The notes beneath the pieces were generated by a model. That model made no database searches, had not been told where the DNA came from, and saw only the letters and a program-made list of their open reading frames with translations. Below, in pieces: positions 1-14,200 of a stretch of DNA of 64,000 nucleotides. The stretch comes from Andrena cerasifolii (taxonomy: Eukaryota > Arthropoda > Insecta > Hymenoptera > Andrenidae), in the NCBI RefSeq assembly GCF_050908995.1, contig NC_135122.1, forward strand, positions 15,168,501 through 15,232,500, in the 5' to 3' direction. Within the stretch, counting starts at the first letter, position 1. Each line of letters starts with the position of its first letter. Position numbers and translations under genes: made by a program.

Positions 1-3000
1 TCTGACACAAAGTTAATTATCGCGATGAGGCTGTCCTTCAGAGGGAAGTGCGCGCCCCGGTGTATACTCGATGCTCCGCGGAACGAATGAATTCCTGTTT
101 TCAAAAGCCGTCTCCGCTACCTGTTACCGTCTCGGTCTACTCTTTCAAGTTGCCTCTTATTCATTTCGCCCCCGCACCAGCCCATGCCCACCCTCCGCGG
201 GCCCACGCCGTCGATCTTGCCTCTGTCTCTGATGCGAACACGTGCGCGGCGCCTGCACGTAGATGTGTTGCCGGCTACCGAACGCTACCGGGTCTGGAGT
301 GGCGAGTCAATAACCCCGAGGTTCCGGTCGACGGTGCGCTTGAAGGGCTGTCATTCGAACCGACAACTCGCCCCGTTGTACGACGTTATCGTTCCCCGTG
401 CATTTAGCGACGGTCAACGATACGCGCCAGTCGAGGGAAAGTGCACTTCCGATTCGGTACATCGATGCCCGTTTAACCAGCGACGACGCTCGATCGAATG
501 GGGGACGTAATTTCAGAACGCAGCAGCGACGCGACGCCGACGGGATCCGCTTGACGAGGTAACGGATCCCCGATCGAGCTCGACTGCATCTTTCCAGGTT
601 TCGCGTAGCACCCTTTGTCTGCACGGAGAGCCGAGGAAGATACAGAGGCTAGCGTCTGGCAAATAAACGCGCGCATATTGCGGGATGACGGGCCGGTCCC
701 TATAGAAATTCCTACCGGCGGGACAAATATCCTAGTGGTGTATAGAAAGGAGGACGGTGGCGGTTAGCGTTTACTTGTGATATCCGAGGCTTAGTTTTGA
801 ATCCCAGGGAGCTTTGGGCCTCTCCCGTTGATCGCAGGGAAGAGACACTGTGTGTCGCAGAGCAGCGTTTCGAACGTGAAATGCTCGAGGCGCGAAGAAG
901 AGAGTCGTCTATGTTTTTAGGCGCGGCGCCGGCTTAATTCTTGAATTACCGGAGTAAAGTGTAAAAGATGACGCGGCACAAAGGGCGCCCGCGGCAAAGG
1001 TGCTCTGAGAGCGCCGCAGACGACGCTGATATAATAAGTTAACGCGGCGACGCTGTGCACAGTTGCGCAAAGAAACGGAGATTGCGAGTGCCTCTCGGCT
1101 TATTAAGCTGCCTTGATCAACGAGCCGTTCAGGACAGATAGTCAATCGGCTCTAATCTCGGCGACTGATATTCCGCGGTAGTTAATTAACTGTTCTCGCG
1201 CTGCGCATCCTTTAACGCAGCCGCCGTAGCCGCGATCAGGACGCCGATACATGGACCATTGTTCTGTTTTCTGGCCCGTGAGCAACGGCATAATTAGTTG
1301 ACTATCTCCAGTCAGTCGTTTCATTGCTTGTTCAGTTGCTGTGCAAACAGCGGCGAAACAATCTCTGGTGTTCTATGCGATATAATGACGGGACAGCCTC
1401 TCGCAATCTCCCCGATTATAATCCGCGGAGCGCAGCATGACGCAGAAATCCATTTACCCGGTACTCATTCCGCACAATTCGCTGTCCATTCCGTCTTCAG
1501 GTGGAATATATTTCTCCAACATTCTCTGGGAAATAGAGACGTTCATTCGATAATTCTCCTCGTTTTTCTTTTGGAATTAGTATTTCGTTTGCCATGTTCT
1601 CGATGCTCTTAGGAAGGTTTTGGATATCGTACAGGCACTCGATCATCTAGGTGTTTAAATTCGATAGTTTCGAAAGAGCTGTGGTTCAGGCTCCGCTGTA
1701 ACTCAGTAGATTTCGAAATTTAAAGGCGAAGAATTGTTTGACTGTCGACGCTCTTCTAGCTTCTGACCCTGGAAATGCTTCGCCCTTCTTTCACAGTATT
1801 TCTCAATGGCGCAGTTATGTTAATTCCTATTTATTTTTATCCGGGGAAACGTGTTCGTAGAAGACCATCAGCGGGTTCGCGTTCAATTTTAAAAAGGGCA
1901 GAATGGACGAGACACTCAGGGGCAAGCCGCGTAGTCGAATATCTGGCAACGCGAACCACACCTAAACGACAACCAGCTTCCGCAACGCTGATGGCCGCCG
2001 CGCGCAGTGATGATGTCCGTTTTATACAGGCGATTCCGTATAATGAAGCACACCAATTTCCTCTTCTCCGCGTCCCTGGATATCAGAGGTGCTCTCGGAG
2101 TAAAAGAAGCGTCCTCTAGGAACTCTTTGCCCTATCGCTGCTCGGCTGGCAGGGCTTGATACACGTACGTGAGATCTTTACCAGGATCCCTGCTCTGCGG
2201 AGGTTAAACAGAGGCGATGGTGAATAGGGAATGGGGTATATAATAGGTGGTCCATCGTCGAAAATCATAAAGATTTGCGTAACGATAGCGTGTCCTTAAC
2301 TTGGATCAAATAGCGGGCAATATCCAAGCGACACTGTCGCGCGGGAACTCGAAATCCTAATGTTGCATTCCGATCGAACTCAGCCGATTTGCTCGAGCAC
2401 TTGTTACTCGGAAACGATGCAGGAAAATTAAACTCCCGACGGGAGAAAGACACGCTGGAGACTGCTAATTAATGTTCGCAATATTTTCTCCGTCTATTGA
2501 TAGCGTTCATCTAATTACATCCCGCGTCGAGCTAAACTTGCCGCTCGATCGCTGTACAAAGGATCGGAATTCAAGTTTCCGCGGAGCTAAATGAAATCCA
2601 ATTAGGAAGGGCCCCCGTAAATAAAGTGCACGCGACCGAGCCACGGTCCCGTTCATAACTTTTAATCAGAACTTTATCAGAACGCCACGATATTTTTCCT
2701 CCCCCGATCGCGGAAGAACTAAGTTTCGGCACAAGCGTGTGCGGTTGTGACGGAGCACGGTCAATGAATTTCATGAAATTACTGGTTCGGTCCCGTAGCC
2801 GGGCCGTGGGATTTAGTAGTACTCTGGATCTAAGGGGTGGTCGCCTCGGAGAACGGATAAGAGACGGGAAACTCTGAATCCTATTGGCGTTTACACGCCA
2901 CGGCTGCTTCCCGGGAATATCCTCAATCATCCGCCCGGGCGTGTGAGGGAAATACGAAACGAACACACACGTAGTTTTTCCTCATTTCGATTCCAGCACG

Positions 3001-3236
3001 CCGAGAGAATAACAGGACACCAAGGAGTTATTACGTAGGCAGGTCTCGGCTCCTATCGCGCATCCTATTTCTCGGCCGCGGCACTCCCGGGGTCCAGCTT
3101 TCCATTTACACGGCGTTATTCTTCTGACTGATCCGCCATTTATATCCGAGCTGTGATCCGTGTTAACAAACTTTGATTCGCTTCGTGCCTCGCCGAGGAG
3201 ATCCCGCGCTCCATCTGATTATAGGCAGCGAGAAAA

Positions 3237-3362
3237 TGTTTCAAACAAAAGTTTAATGGTGCAATAAGCGCTACAATTTTGCGTTAACAAAATTTTGAAA
3301 AGAGTTAAAAAAATATATATAACTTACGAAAAGAACTCTTTTCAAACTTTTGTTCGAAACAT
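3237..3362. repeat. Small foldback sequence
   Basis: An 18-bp arm at about 3237-3254 (tgtttcaaacaaaagttt) pairs with 3344-3361 with one mismatch. A second arm, about 3288-3306 (attttgaaaagagtt), pairs with 3332-3345 (aactcttttcaaa). The nested arms give a stem with an offset loop. It may be the core of an old MITE, but no clear ends or target duplication are visible. Confidence 0.45.
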
Positions 3363-6300
3363 TTTTTTCTGTCTGTTGTACTTTGAGAGTTATACGCGAA
3401 AAAGTGAAAGTACCAATTTGATTTTGAGGTTAGTTTTCACCCCCTTAAAGCGCGATAGGGCCCAAATGAAAGACACCGTTGTTCTTGCTTTCAGTCACTC
3501 TAAAAACCCACAAAGCTGCGTTCCAATCGGTGAGTCCGGGTTCGCGGTGTTCCCTTGTTAGTATATAAAGTCCTCTGCTCCAACACCTCTCTACCTCCGC
3601 GACCTAATCCCTTGCAACGCCGAATTCCATTCCTCCAACTCTAGCCATACGAGAAGTGAAAACCGTCTTTCCACTCCTATTTCCCATTCCGCTAAATTCT
3701 CCGGTTCATTTTCCTATGTTGCATCGCATTTCTATAATCTTCATCCCTATGCTATCTGTTCGCTTCCTACACTCTTTCAAAAACGTCACTAAATTATTTC
3801 TTCTCAATCATCCACACATAACCTACGACTAACCGGACTGCCGTGATCTACCACTGAGTCCCTATAACGTCTTATTTTTATACTCTACCCCCCTCACATT
3901 CTCGTTCTTTTCTTTCTCCTATTCTATTTCGGATCAGGCATAATAGCGTCAACTGACATTTCGAGAATTTCAAGAGTAATACCTCCAAATTTGTGACGCC
4001 TGCACCCTCCTCTCTATGCACCTCGATTCGTTGAACCATTCGACCGCCCTGGTAAATTACATTTCGTCGAAGACCACCGAATCGACTGACCAGGGAATTG
4101 CAGGCAAGTAAATAGTAGGTGTTTCCCAGATAATGGTTGCGCCGCGGAGGCGTGCAAGGGCGTTAATTTTCAAGGCTGTCGACGAACACGCGCCTGCCCA
4201 TTCGAAAGGAGACACCGATCCATAGGATTATGATATAAATCACTCTGTCCCTCTGTACCTACCGATTCGGGGGCGGCGAGGCTGGCCGCGGTCGATTGTC
4301 AATTTTTCTCGGCGCGCCTGGCGCTCGTGCTTCATCAATAAGATCGCTCTCAGAGATTTGCCAGCGGTGAGCGATAGATCGAGGGCCGTTGATAAATATG
4401 GGGTGGCTCGAGCCCCCGGGACGTTGTGTATAAAGCGTTGAAAAATTGACACCGCCGTTGGTAACGAGCGATCCGCGAGGCGTACAGCGACATCGAGTTC
4501 TCTCCTCGCACTCTTTTTTTTTCCCACCCCCTCCCGTAAACGTCCCTTCCGTTTCAACGTTCGCCCCCTCGTACGATTCCTCCGCGGCTGGCTCGCGCGT
4601 GCTCCACGCTCGCGCTCGTTTTATCGCGCGTACGTGAGAGATTAGCGGATTAGCCGCGTGCAGAGCGTCGCTGATCAAAGTTTACGGGGAAGATCGTTGA
4701 ATGCAGCCGCGGTCTCGCCGCTCCCAGGGGGTGGGAAACTTCATCTTTACTCCGCACCACCCCCTGAGGGCACTCGCGCAATAACCGTGTCTTTTGTACG
4801 GGGTGCGAATCTCCCGTTGTTTGATATCACGCGATGAGCTCCCTGGCTCTCTTTGTCCACTCGTCTTTCCTTTTTCGCCGGCTCCAGGCGGATGTATCGC
4901 GCTGCAACGGATTCCTCGCGGCACAGATTCTGCAAGGGGATCCGCGGATTCGGCTTCATCAACTTCTTTGTTTATATCCACTTAGGCGACACACAGCGAA
5001 GTCGATTATTGCGTGAATCTCGAATCTGGCACACCCTCACAGGGGAAACGGTGAAGTTTCTATTAGAGAACGGTTCTCACCACCGACTAGAAGCTTCCCG
5101 AATAAAAAATATCTCCGAAGCGCGGTGTGGACCGTCTGAGCTGGAGCTACTTCTTCCACTCTGAAAGAAAAACAATAATTCTTCTCTGGGCTGTGGGATG
5201 GTGGACGGAGCCGTGGCAACAACACGGCGTGGTAGGCGTCTCACGTATTTGGCGCGGGGATAAACTCGGACCATCAGTCGCACAGAGGGCCAGAGTGGTA
5301 AAGGAAAACCATTTCACGCCCGACTTGCCAGCTCTCGCGCGCTCCCGCCCGGGCGAGAATAGTCGATCGTTTCGCGTCTCGTTAGCATCTCATCCATCGC
5401 TCGTGTCTGTCTGCCTTACCTGGCTGCCTGTTTGCTTGTCGAGTGGTCTGCCTGTCGGTCGCTGGAGGCTGAAATTTCGCCGTGTTGTCCCGCAGCTATC
5501 CTGCGGCCCACCCCCTCCGCTATCGCCTCGCCCTTTTGTCCGTGGGGGAATCCGAGATTTCCTACAGGAGAACGCGAGTCGCATCAGCCGCCTCGCGGCG
5601 GATTTTCCCGCGGAAACCTCTCCTCCGAGCGACGCTGCAGTGCAGCCTCTCTTTCGTATGCGAATTCGACCGCTGAATAAGTCATTTCGCTCGGTGCATC
5701 GATGCATGCGTGGCAGTTTGCATCCGCGGGACGACATTCCGCCTCCCGGCGACACCTCCGCTGGGTCGTGGCCGCTGCAGCTCGGCTATTGTACGAGATT
5801 CCCGAGAATTTCACGGGATTACGGCTCCGCCGTGGCCCGTTTAATCGGCACAATTACACGCTTCGTCGACGTGCGTCCGCTCGGTTGCCGCGCGGTGGGG
5901 AAAAATACACGCGAAGCGGGGGAACGGGGACGTTCAGATGGAAGATGTCGCAGCTGGATGTATATTTGCGACAGGATAATCTCTTCTGTAGTCCTTTGCG
6001 TGACTTAATTTCGAAACGAGCTGTGACTTATCGCCTCGCAGCGATGCCCCGGCAGTTCTCGCTCGGAATTGCAAGATTTAAGGTGTCCCCGTCGAGAGAA
6101 GTTCGAATCCGTTTTCGCGCGCGCGTTAATTTGCACGCTGGGGATAATTTAATGCATAGTTTAAACGAACCTAAGATTTCTTCCCCCGACGTCGGACCGG
6201 GCTCGATTCCCCCCTCACCCCTCCCCCGTGAGCTGGATTTTTATCGCGAGCTAGGAAGTTATCCCTGGCCGATGCGGCCGACAATCTCTGCTTTATAAGA

Positions 6301-7813
6301 AGTAACATTTCTTTCGTGCACGGTCCTCCGAGGGCATTTGCATTTTAAAAGAATCCTCTCGACTCGCAACGGCACGGCTAGACTCCCTTGAAAAATTTAA
6401 ACCTGTCTGGATAGACGTCGAGGCCCCTTTGCGCGGGGTTCGTCGTAATTTGTGGCATTCGTGGTAAAATATCGAGGCTCGGAGTATCTTGGCGGTGAGT
6501 TTTTACGAAAACCACTCGTCGCTGTTGATATTTTTATGCAATCATCGTAGTAAAGCAGTGATTGCCCAGGTTAGTCCCATCTGGGTGATTTTCGTCGCTC
6601 TGTGATCATCGAATTGCGTTCAAACGTCCACCGTCGTCAAAATAGAGCAGCGAGTCCCTGGTTTTTACTTCTATGAATGTTAGACATAGAAATTGCTAGG
6701 ATCACTTTCGGCTGAGTTCTCTGTCGACGTGTTCTACTTGCCAGTTGTCATTAATTGACTCGTTTCTACTGACAGGTATAAGAGCATGAGCCGCGATTCT
6801 AGAATATTCAACATTGAACACGCGTGGCGGGTTCCTTCGGCTGTAGAGCAACAAATACTGCAGCGTCTAATTGCAGTTTATTCTTGCACATAAACTGTCG
6901 ATTTTATCACGCTTCGCACTGCGCAATTCGCGCCTCCCTGGGAAAATTTTTTTTCGCGACAAGGAAATACTTTTAAGGGAATCCTCGGATTTACATATAC
7001 ATGCTCTCGCGAAGTGCACTCGTTCATTTGCCAAGAGAAAGAGCTGCCTCGCATTAAAACATCTCTTTCGCGCCGCTGCTGGCCGTATAATTGCAAACTT
7101 TCGAATAAGCAGCTCCGTCGCCGTTGTAATTGTTAATCGCTAACGACAGCTGGAGCCTGGGGCGCGAGAGACGTTTTATATATCAGCGTCTAATGCAGCC
7201 ACCTTAGTAGTACTTCAATCTATCGAGACAATAGGGGGTGCGGCTATTGTTTGCCCACCAGTAATTTAGAAATCGTACCAAACCGCTGCGGAGCGCAGAA
7301 TCGTGTTTAATTACGATTTCGTAGCCGCAACGTAATCAAGCATTGAGAAAATAGAACTGGTCCGCGCATGGCCGGACCTCTGTTAGAATAGATCGAAATA
7401 TATACAGACATGCAAAAGTGGAGTACACGTACGCGACCATACGGGCGGCAAGTAGAATAGTTCGGTGCACGGTCAGACACCGGCGAGGTGAAATGGCTTG
7501 CTGTATGGTTAGATATCCAGTAAGTAGAGCAGGTCAGTGTTTGCACTGTAACCAGTGTGCCACGAAACACAGTCGGACAGCTGGTACGTCGAATGTATCG
7601 GTGTAGTACTGTGGCAATTTGGTGAGAGATTAAACTCTGGCTACAGTCAAATACAACAAATAAGGTAGAATAACGATAAATAACGTACAAACAGTGGGAC
7701 TGTACGTGTCACAAACTTCAGTAGTACCACTATCTTCAATCCGCTTTAGCTTTCTACCCAAGATTTGTCTAACTACTTACACAGAACTTGTTATTGAGTG
7801 CTTGAGTTATTAG

Positions 7814-8165
7814 CTAGGGATGGAGTGCAAAATCACTAACAGTGATTTATCACAGTGAAATATTCGTTAATTTAAATAGATCAAGAACGATTGCATTGGT
7901 TCGAAATATACAACTGAGATTCTATAAGCACTGCGAGGCCTTGAGAATGTTTCAAGAGAAATTAGAAATTGGGGTTATGTGGCGCGTGCAAAGAGCAGTT
8001 ATGCTTTCCACCGATCAGATCACGAAAATCACGGATCACTGTTCTGCCTGCACCCATCAGAAGCGATCACGAAAATCACGGATCACTGTGAAAAAATCAC
8101 CGTGATTGGGAATGAACGTGATCGGATCACTCGTGATTCACAAATCACGGTTCCAGCCAACACTA
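7814..8165. mobile_element. hAT-like MITE with ATCACG-rich interior
   Basis: The ends are TAGGGATGGAGTGC on the left and, read inward from the right, TAGTGTTGGCTGG. These are imperfect inverted ends of the kind seen in hAT elements. They are flanked by an apparent 8-bp target duplication, GTTATTAG at 7806-7813 and GTTATTAC at 8166-8173 (7 of 8 identical). The interior is dense in ATCAC/GTGAT words in both orientations. It includes a perfect 25-bp direct repeat, 8018-8042 and 8065-8089, beginning GATCACGAAAATCACGG. No transposase frame is present, so this is non-autonomous. The superfamily call rests on the end sequence and duplication length only. Confidence 0.55.
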
Positions 8166-9520
8166 GTTATTACAGCAGGGAGGTAACTTCAGTTACGTAA
8201 ACAATCGAGTTATACAATCGTGCGGATTAAACTCGATTTAAAAAAAAAAAAATGTAAGAAAATTCAGAATCTAGGGAATCCGGGGTGAACTATCTGACTA
8301 TCGTTTCAGTATTCATATTGCTCCCTCAGTGTCACTTACGTTAGTACCCACCACCTCGAGCACCAGCCTCGCGCGGCCCGGAATTTCGCCAACGCGACAA
8401 ATTATGCTTACCTTCGGGGAAAGGAAAAATTATCGCCGCCGACTGGTTTTCCTTTTGAGCATCCGCTGTTCCTGTGTGCGCACCTGTTGCGTCTTTGTTG
8501 CGCGCTGTGAAACGCAACGAGGTATTCTTTTCGGCGGCGAAGCAGTACAGCCAAACATCGAGCATTCGCATGCAAACATACCAACTCGCGTGCAAGTGCT
8601 CGTAAACGTTTCACACCGACGTCCACGCGAACCGCGTCGACATTTTGCGTTTAATTCCTGCCTGCCTGCCTTTCATCGTTCCGCATACTTTACACCGCGC
8701 TTCGTTACCTTTGTTCATTAACGGGAATGCTTGTCGCTGCTACATCACCCCCTAGACAGAATCGATCGCACCGATGACGTTACGAAACGAAAGAAGCATC
8801 CGTTCCCACTCGTCTAAAAACCTTCGAGCCAACAACTTAGCTCACCGACGGTACATTCCGGCGAGCCTAATCTTTACTGTTCTGCCACTCGAGCTTCGAA
8901 GCACGGAGATACCGAGATCAGTTTGCGCGTTCGCGGAGAGCGCACGCTGCGTCGATAGCTTATGTTAGTTTAATCGAAACGATTTCCTTTTCGAGGAGCC
9001 CGGGGGGATGGTAAATTGGCGGCGGGAAGCGAAGGGCCGAGAGAAATGGAGGAAAGATAGGCCACGGGCCAGAATAAGCAGACGCTCCTTCTCGACGCGG
9101 GAGGGAAAGGTAAAGGAGCCAGCTAATCTTTCCGCACCAGATACACCGACGACGAAGACGATGAAGTCGATCGAACGCAGTGATGCGTGCGGACTCGCGA
9201 ACCTCTCCCACGGGCCATCCTCAGGCAACGTCTCTAAATCTTGTCTATTTATTGCTCGCCCCGAGCGAGCCGGATGATTATTGGAAGAGACGTCCGCCGC
9301 TCTGCGAAGCCTACGAAAATTCCTGGCCCGATCGAGCTGTCCAATACGATATTCGCTGTCGTTTTCGGCGAACCTCCACCCGTCCAGCGTCCCGGACCCC
9401 TCGATTTTCTACTTTAACGCAGCTCTCGAAAATTCCACGATGAAATACCGGCGTCCTTGTTTCCCCTTTGAGCTGCGCTGCCTGGAAATTGTAGGAAAAA
9501 AAGCGGCGCAACTCGTGAAG

Positions 9521-9582
9521 GTGGAATTTGAATTTAAATTGCACTTTTGAAGTTGCAGGTAGAATTGCAATTTCAATTTCAC
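9521..9582. repeat. AT-rich hairpin
   Basis: The left arm, 9521-9543 (gtggaatttgaatttaaatt...), is imperfectly complementary to 9564-9582 (attgcaatttcaatttcac), with a loop of about 20 bases. No function is evident. Confidence 0.4.
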
Positions 9583-11273
9583 CGGGTCTGGATCACTTGA
9601 GTCACGCACGGATGGGTTATTTCAGGGGATACTAATTCCTAAAGAACAATGGTAACAAATTCATAGAAAATCCCTCGGGGAGTGGTTAACAAGGCGCGAT
9701 CGATTTTGAAAACCCTGAAAATGTATAGAGGAAACGAAATGCCCTCGATGGATAGAGTGATCAGTATTATTTCAGCCTCGGAAACAGTCGTCTCGTATTG
9801 GGATATTCTCAGGAATAAAGGAAATTCTCGCAAACACTGCGATGCCCCGAGAAGCTCGAAACGAAGGTGGGACAGAAGTGGAGGCAGCCAAACGACGTTA
9901 ATCTTTAGAAACGCCGTTTAATCGAGAGTTACGCTGCCTGTTTAAAAACATCCCAAGAAGAAAGTGGCTTGTTAAGAAGTAAACGTCTTCTGACAGTTAA
10001 ACGACTTTCAGAAACATTACTCCCGCCCCTGATCACGTGAATCCCCGTGGCTCGCTTTGAATATTTAACGTTTACCAGGGCGTCTCTTTATCAGCGAGTC
10101 GGGGTGGTATCATCTTTGGCTAAGTAGTCCTCGTTCCGTCTATTATGGCACGCCTGCTGAAAATCTGTCGAACAGCAATTAATGGGTCCTCTGTCTCTCA
10201 GTGCTGCGAGGCACGGCTTTTACACGCTATCGCCGCCCTTATCGTACCAGCGACATCCTCGAAACGAAACTCCGCCCGCCTGGCTGACGTTGGATTTTCA
10301 AGTCGTAACGAAATAACGCCAAGTTTCCTTTTAACTGCGCCCGGCGCAAGTTCGACGGTAAAGCGACGCCATTACCGGTTCCGCTCGCATTAAGTCTTTC
10401 TTAATGAATGACAATGAATCTTTCAGTAACGACGGGCCTCCCCCGCGATAGCGAAAAGTGAACAACAACGGCGCGGAATAAAGGACGAACGACGTTAGTT
10501 TAATACCGGCGGATATTACGACTGCTCCCCTAATGAGAACAGCGCCGAGTAATCGTCGTGGATGGGCTTGAATTTCGAGCGAAAAACTTCTTGCGATTCG
10601 GGGGGGAATAGAGTGGCGATAGTAACGAGGTACAATTTGTTCGATTGGGAAGCGTTTGGTTTATTGTGGGAAGCTTCTGATTGGAGGGGCAATGGGCGTA
10701 GAAGGTAACGAGTTTAGCGTGCTTCAGTTAATTTAAAGTAGTTTTCGCGGTGCTAATCAACGAAGCCTGTAGGTTCGAATTCTATCAGTAAATTAATTCC
10801 TCACCGCGTAATTCACTGCACCATCGATACTCTCCTCGTTGCTGCTTACGTCACGCATTATTCCACCATATTGTTGCCATTAACAAGTAAGCAGTTCGCT
10901 GATTCCACCGAACTTGCTACCGCGAGCTCTCTGTAACTTATTAATTGGTGCTGCGGCGTCCCGACGTGCACCCTCTATCGCATGGTAATCTGAAATCGTG
11001 CGCTGAAAGATTGGCAAACGGGCAACTTCTAATAATACACCGAGGCTTGTCTCGTTCCGTGCGAATCACAGAATACGAGGGAAATTCCGCGGGAAAGAAT
11101 GTGTTTCCTCCCTTGGGACACAGTTTCCCGCTATCTATTTCAGCGAATCACAATTCTCCTCGCGTTTCCAGCGCAACCTCGCGACTTTGGTTTAACTATC
11201 ATAGATTCCACTCACACTCCATAGGAATCAATATTTCGCCGTCTCGCGTATTCCTCTTTCTCTTATGTTCCCG

Positions 11274-11296
11274 TTTTTTTTTTTTCTTTTTTTTTT
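11274..11296 (+). repeat. Interrupted poly-T tract
   Basis: Twelve T, one C, then ten T. It could be a simple repeat or the poly-A tail of a minus-strand retroelement, but no adjacent retroelement is recognised. Confidence 0.7.
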
Positions 11297-14200
11297 ACAA
11301 GGCGGAAGTTCCTCCCGGTACCTCTCGCAGGGAATCGATCGTCAAAGGAGGAGGACGGAGCCGGCGATATTGTGAAATTTTACGAACCATAGATACCCAG
11401 GGAATTCCTTCTCGGGGGCGGACGTGGCGCCATATGTGCGAAACGCGGCTGGCACCGTTCGAAATTGTTTTTAGCGTTATGTTTCTGTATTAACGCTCCC
11501 GGTGCGCTTTCTTCCCCGGCTTAAACCCGCACCCTCGCACCTATTATTGGCCCTGGAATTCCCAGGGAATGGGTAGCTTTCTCTACATACGGATATATAC
11601 GGTCAGACAGCGGGTAATAATCTCTTTGGTCGTCTCTTTTCATGATCCCGTTTTTCCAGCCCGGCCGTGGGCTTAGCGGGGGCGGGCGGAGCCACGGGCA
11701 CCGCGATTGTTTAAAACAAGCCCCCGGGCAACGAGTTTCGGGATTGCTATTTCGCGGGGAATTAAAATCAACGGCATAGAGCGGGTAATCAAAGAAGTTT
11801 CATCTACTCTCTGATCGTGTAATTGTTAGGCCAGCCACGTTACTAGTTTTGCAGTAGCGATTCAATTTTGAAAAAAAAAAAAAACAAACAATTCTATGCG
11901 ATGTCGCAATGGGAGTGCTTTATATTTTCTAGTGTCAGCTCAAGCGCCACAAAATATATCGATTATAGGTGGTCAGAATTTATGCTTCGCAGGTATACAG
12001 CGATTCAAAGCGTTGCGATGAAGTTCAACGAGGCAAAGTCTGTTAATGAGAACTGAGTGGGAGAGGCAGAGTGGTTCTAAAAATCGACAATGCTTTAAGA
12101 GTTTATAAACGAACGGGCTGGCGAGTGGAGGGAACGTTGAAATCCCCTGCGAGCATAAAAATCGGCGGAATGATATCGTCCAGTGGAACAAGTCGCTCGT
12201 CAGAAGCAAGGGTTACCGTGTATAATACGATTCGTGCCTGCGATTAAATCCCTTTCGACAGCGTCCGTCTATGCATATAACGTTTCCATCGCGCGATACC
12301 GATGCACCTCATAGATAACGCAGCATTAATTCAGTGACCTAGATCGACGAGCGATGCCACTGGACACGGCTCGATCGGTTAAACCACTTTATTTCCGCTT
12401 TATTACGTTAAAAATCTGCGATGCGTTCGTTTGAACTTCGACAGATTGAGCGCTTTTTTCCCGACCGGTTGAGCTTAACGAGCAAAAAGTATCGACTCCA
12501 GTTCGGTAATTCCACTCTCCAAGCGATACCTTCGATTCCGCGAATTTTTTCCTCGAGGCGTGCGCAACTCCGTTCGACATGTCGATGCATGTGCAACGTG
12601 ATGGGAACGCGAGAAGAAAAAAAGAGGGACCGCGTAAGTGTTCGAGGGTTGCGGTTTCTTTCGAGCTTCCCGAAGTAGTAAACTCCGCGCGGGTTAAGTG
12701 GGGAAGGCTGGTGAATTATTCATTTACAAATTATACTCGAGGAGAATGAGTGAATACATAGCTTATTCGCTTTCAGTTATTATTAAATGCGCATTGGGTG
12801 AGGGGGGATGGCCCAGTTAACAGGTTGAAGCGCGAACAAACTGGACGTTATATTCAAATTAATGGAATATATGTGGTTAAATGGGGGAGCCTGGAAAGTT
12901 TCGTTAAAGTTGGCGCATTTGTTCAAGCTCTCGAGAAGACCGTATGCTCGCGAGGGAATATATTATATAACCACCGTAGCGAGAACCTTCTTTCCCTCTG
13001 AATCCTTTCCTTTCCTCGATTCGCGATCGCATTACACGGATCTGGAACCTTTCCAAGGGAGCAAGTTCGTGATTTTTAGACTGAAAATTGAGGCGAAAAG
13101 TGTATGCAAAGTGTGTCTGGATTTTTCTCAGATTCCTCTCGGTCCGCTTTCAAATCCGACGATAGGATCTTCCAGTTATAAGCCGCGGCCCCGAGTCTAG
13201 CCTTTCGCTTAAAACGCCCAATTGACTGCGCCTGCTTATTCATCAAGGAAATAGAGAATCGCGTTCGTTTCGCGTTGCGTTGAATAGCTACGCGAGATAC
13301 GACGCTGGGTGCGAATAGGATCCGGCGCTTAAAGAGAATAGAAATTAACGGCAAGCGGATGGAAATAATCTCTACACCCGAGTCCAGATTGAAATAGAAC
13401 TGTGGTAGATGGAAGTCGGCAGCGGGAACTTAGGTAGTCGCAGAAGTTGTCAGCGAACACTTAGGTGTCACAAACGTCGATAGCAGTGCCTTGGAAGTGG
13501 TACAAGTTATCAAAGAGACCGCATCGACAGTTGTAGAGGTGAATAGTGCCGACTCTAGTGTCGTACGTAAGTCACAAGGTAGGTGGTTACTATCAAGCCG
13601 TATGATCTTTTAAACATCGCTATCAAAGCCTCTGCAACCCCCCCCGGCATCGTCAGTATCGATTTCGTCCAATGTCTCCGTCGTTGTTTTCACATCTCAC
13701 GCCCCCAGATTCATGCTGGTCGACTCCGAGACCTCCCAAAGTCTCACGCAGAGTATCATGCATAAGTCACATCTTGAATTTTTTACAGCTCCTCGAGTTA
13801 CGTGTTTAGAATAAAACATCCCTCGCCGCTGCAACGCTCCCTTATTATTCATCCTCTTAGGCGAAGACGTTCGTGAAATAATCACGACTGCCACTCCTCG
13901 CAACACCCCGCCCGCGCGCAATTATTTTATGTTAATGCAACGATGTGATTTCATCAGTCTATACTCGACACGGTCGAATCAAGCGGGGCAGAAGCGGGGG
14001 GCCGTTCTCGCGGGAGGGGGTGAAATTTCAAACTCTGGCGCGGTGTAGATTTACCGCCGCGTATTGGAGTTTCCCTTTCGGTTCGCGGAACGAAATGGAA
14101 AACTTGGACGGCTCCCTTGTACAAAGTGGAGGCCGTCATTCGCGAAAATTCCGATGAAGTTGCGGGATAGGGGAGGAGGAAAGATTCCTGTTGCCCCGTC

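Noticed and set aside
5127..6008. 293-codon plus-strand open frame
   Set aside because: It overlaps several other long open frames on both strands (for example 5390-5755 minus and 5702-6298 plus) in GC-rich DNA, has low-complexity composition and no recognisable domain.
6101..6125. gttcgaatcc, a tRNA T-loop-like word
   Set aside because: No matching A-box, acceptor stem or anticodon arm nearby; the same holds for similar words at about 10772, 41517 and 57869.
10945..11493. 182-codon plus-strand open frame
   Set aside because: It contains a poly-Phe run from the poly-T tract and no conserved motif.
13385..13570. Purine-rich stretch with loose AGTNGT-like repetition, similar in texture to 7420-7620 and 40760-40960
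   Set aside because: No consistent period or alignable unit could be established by eye.
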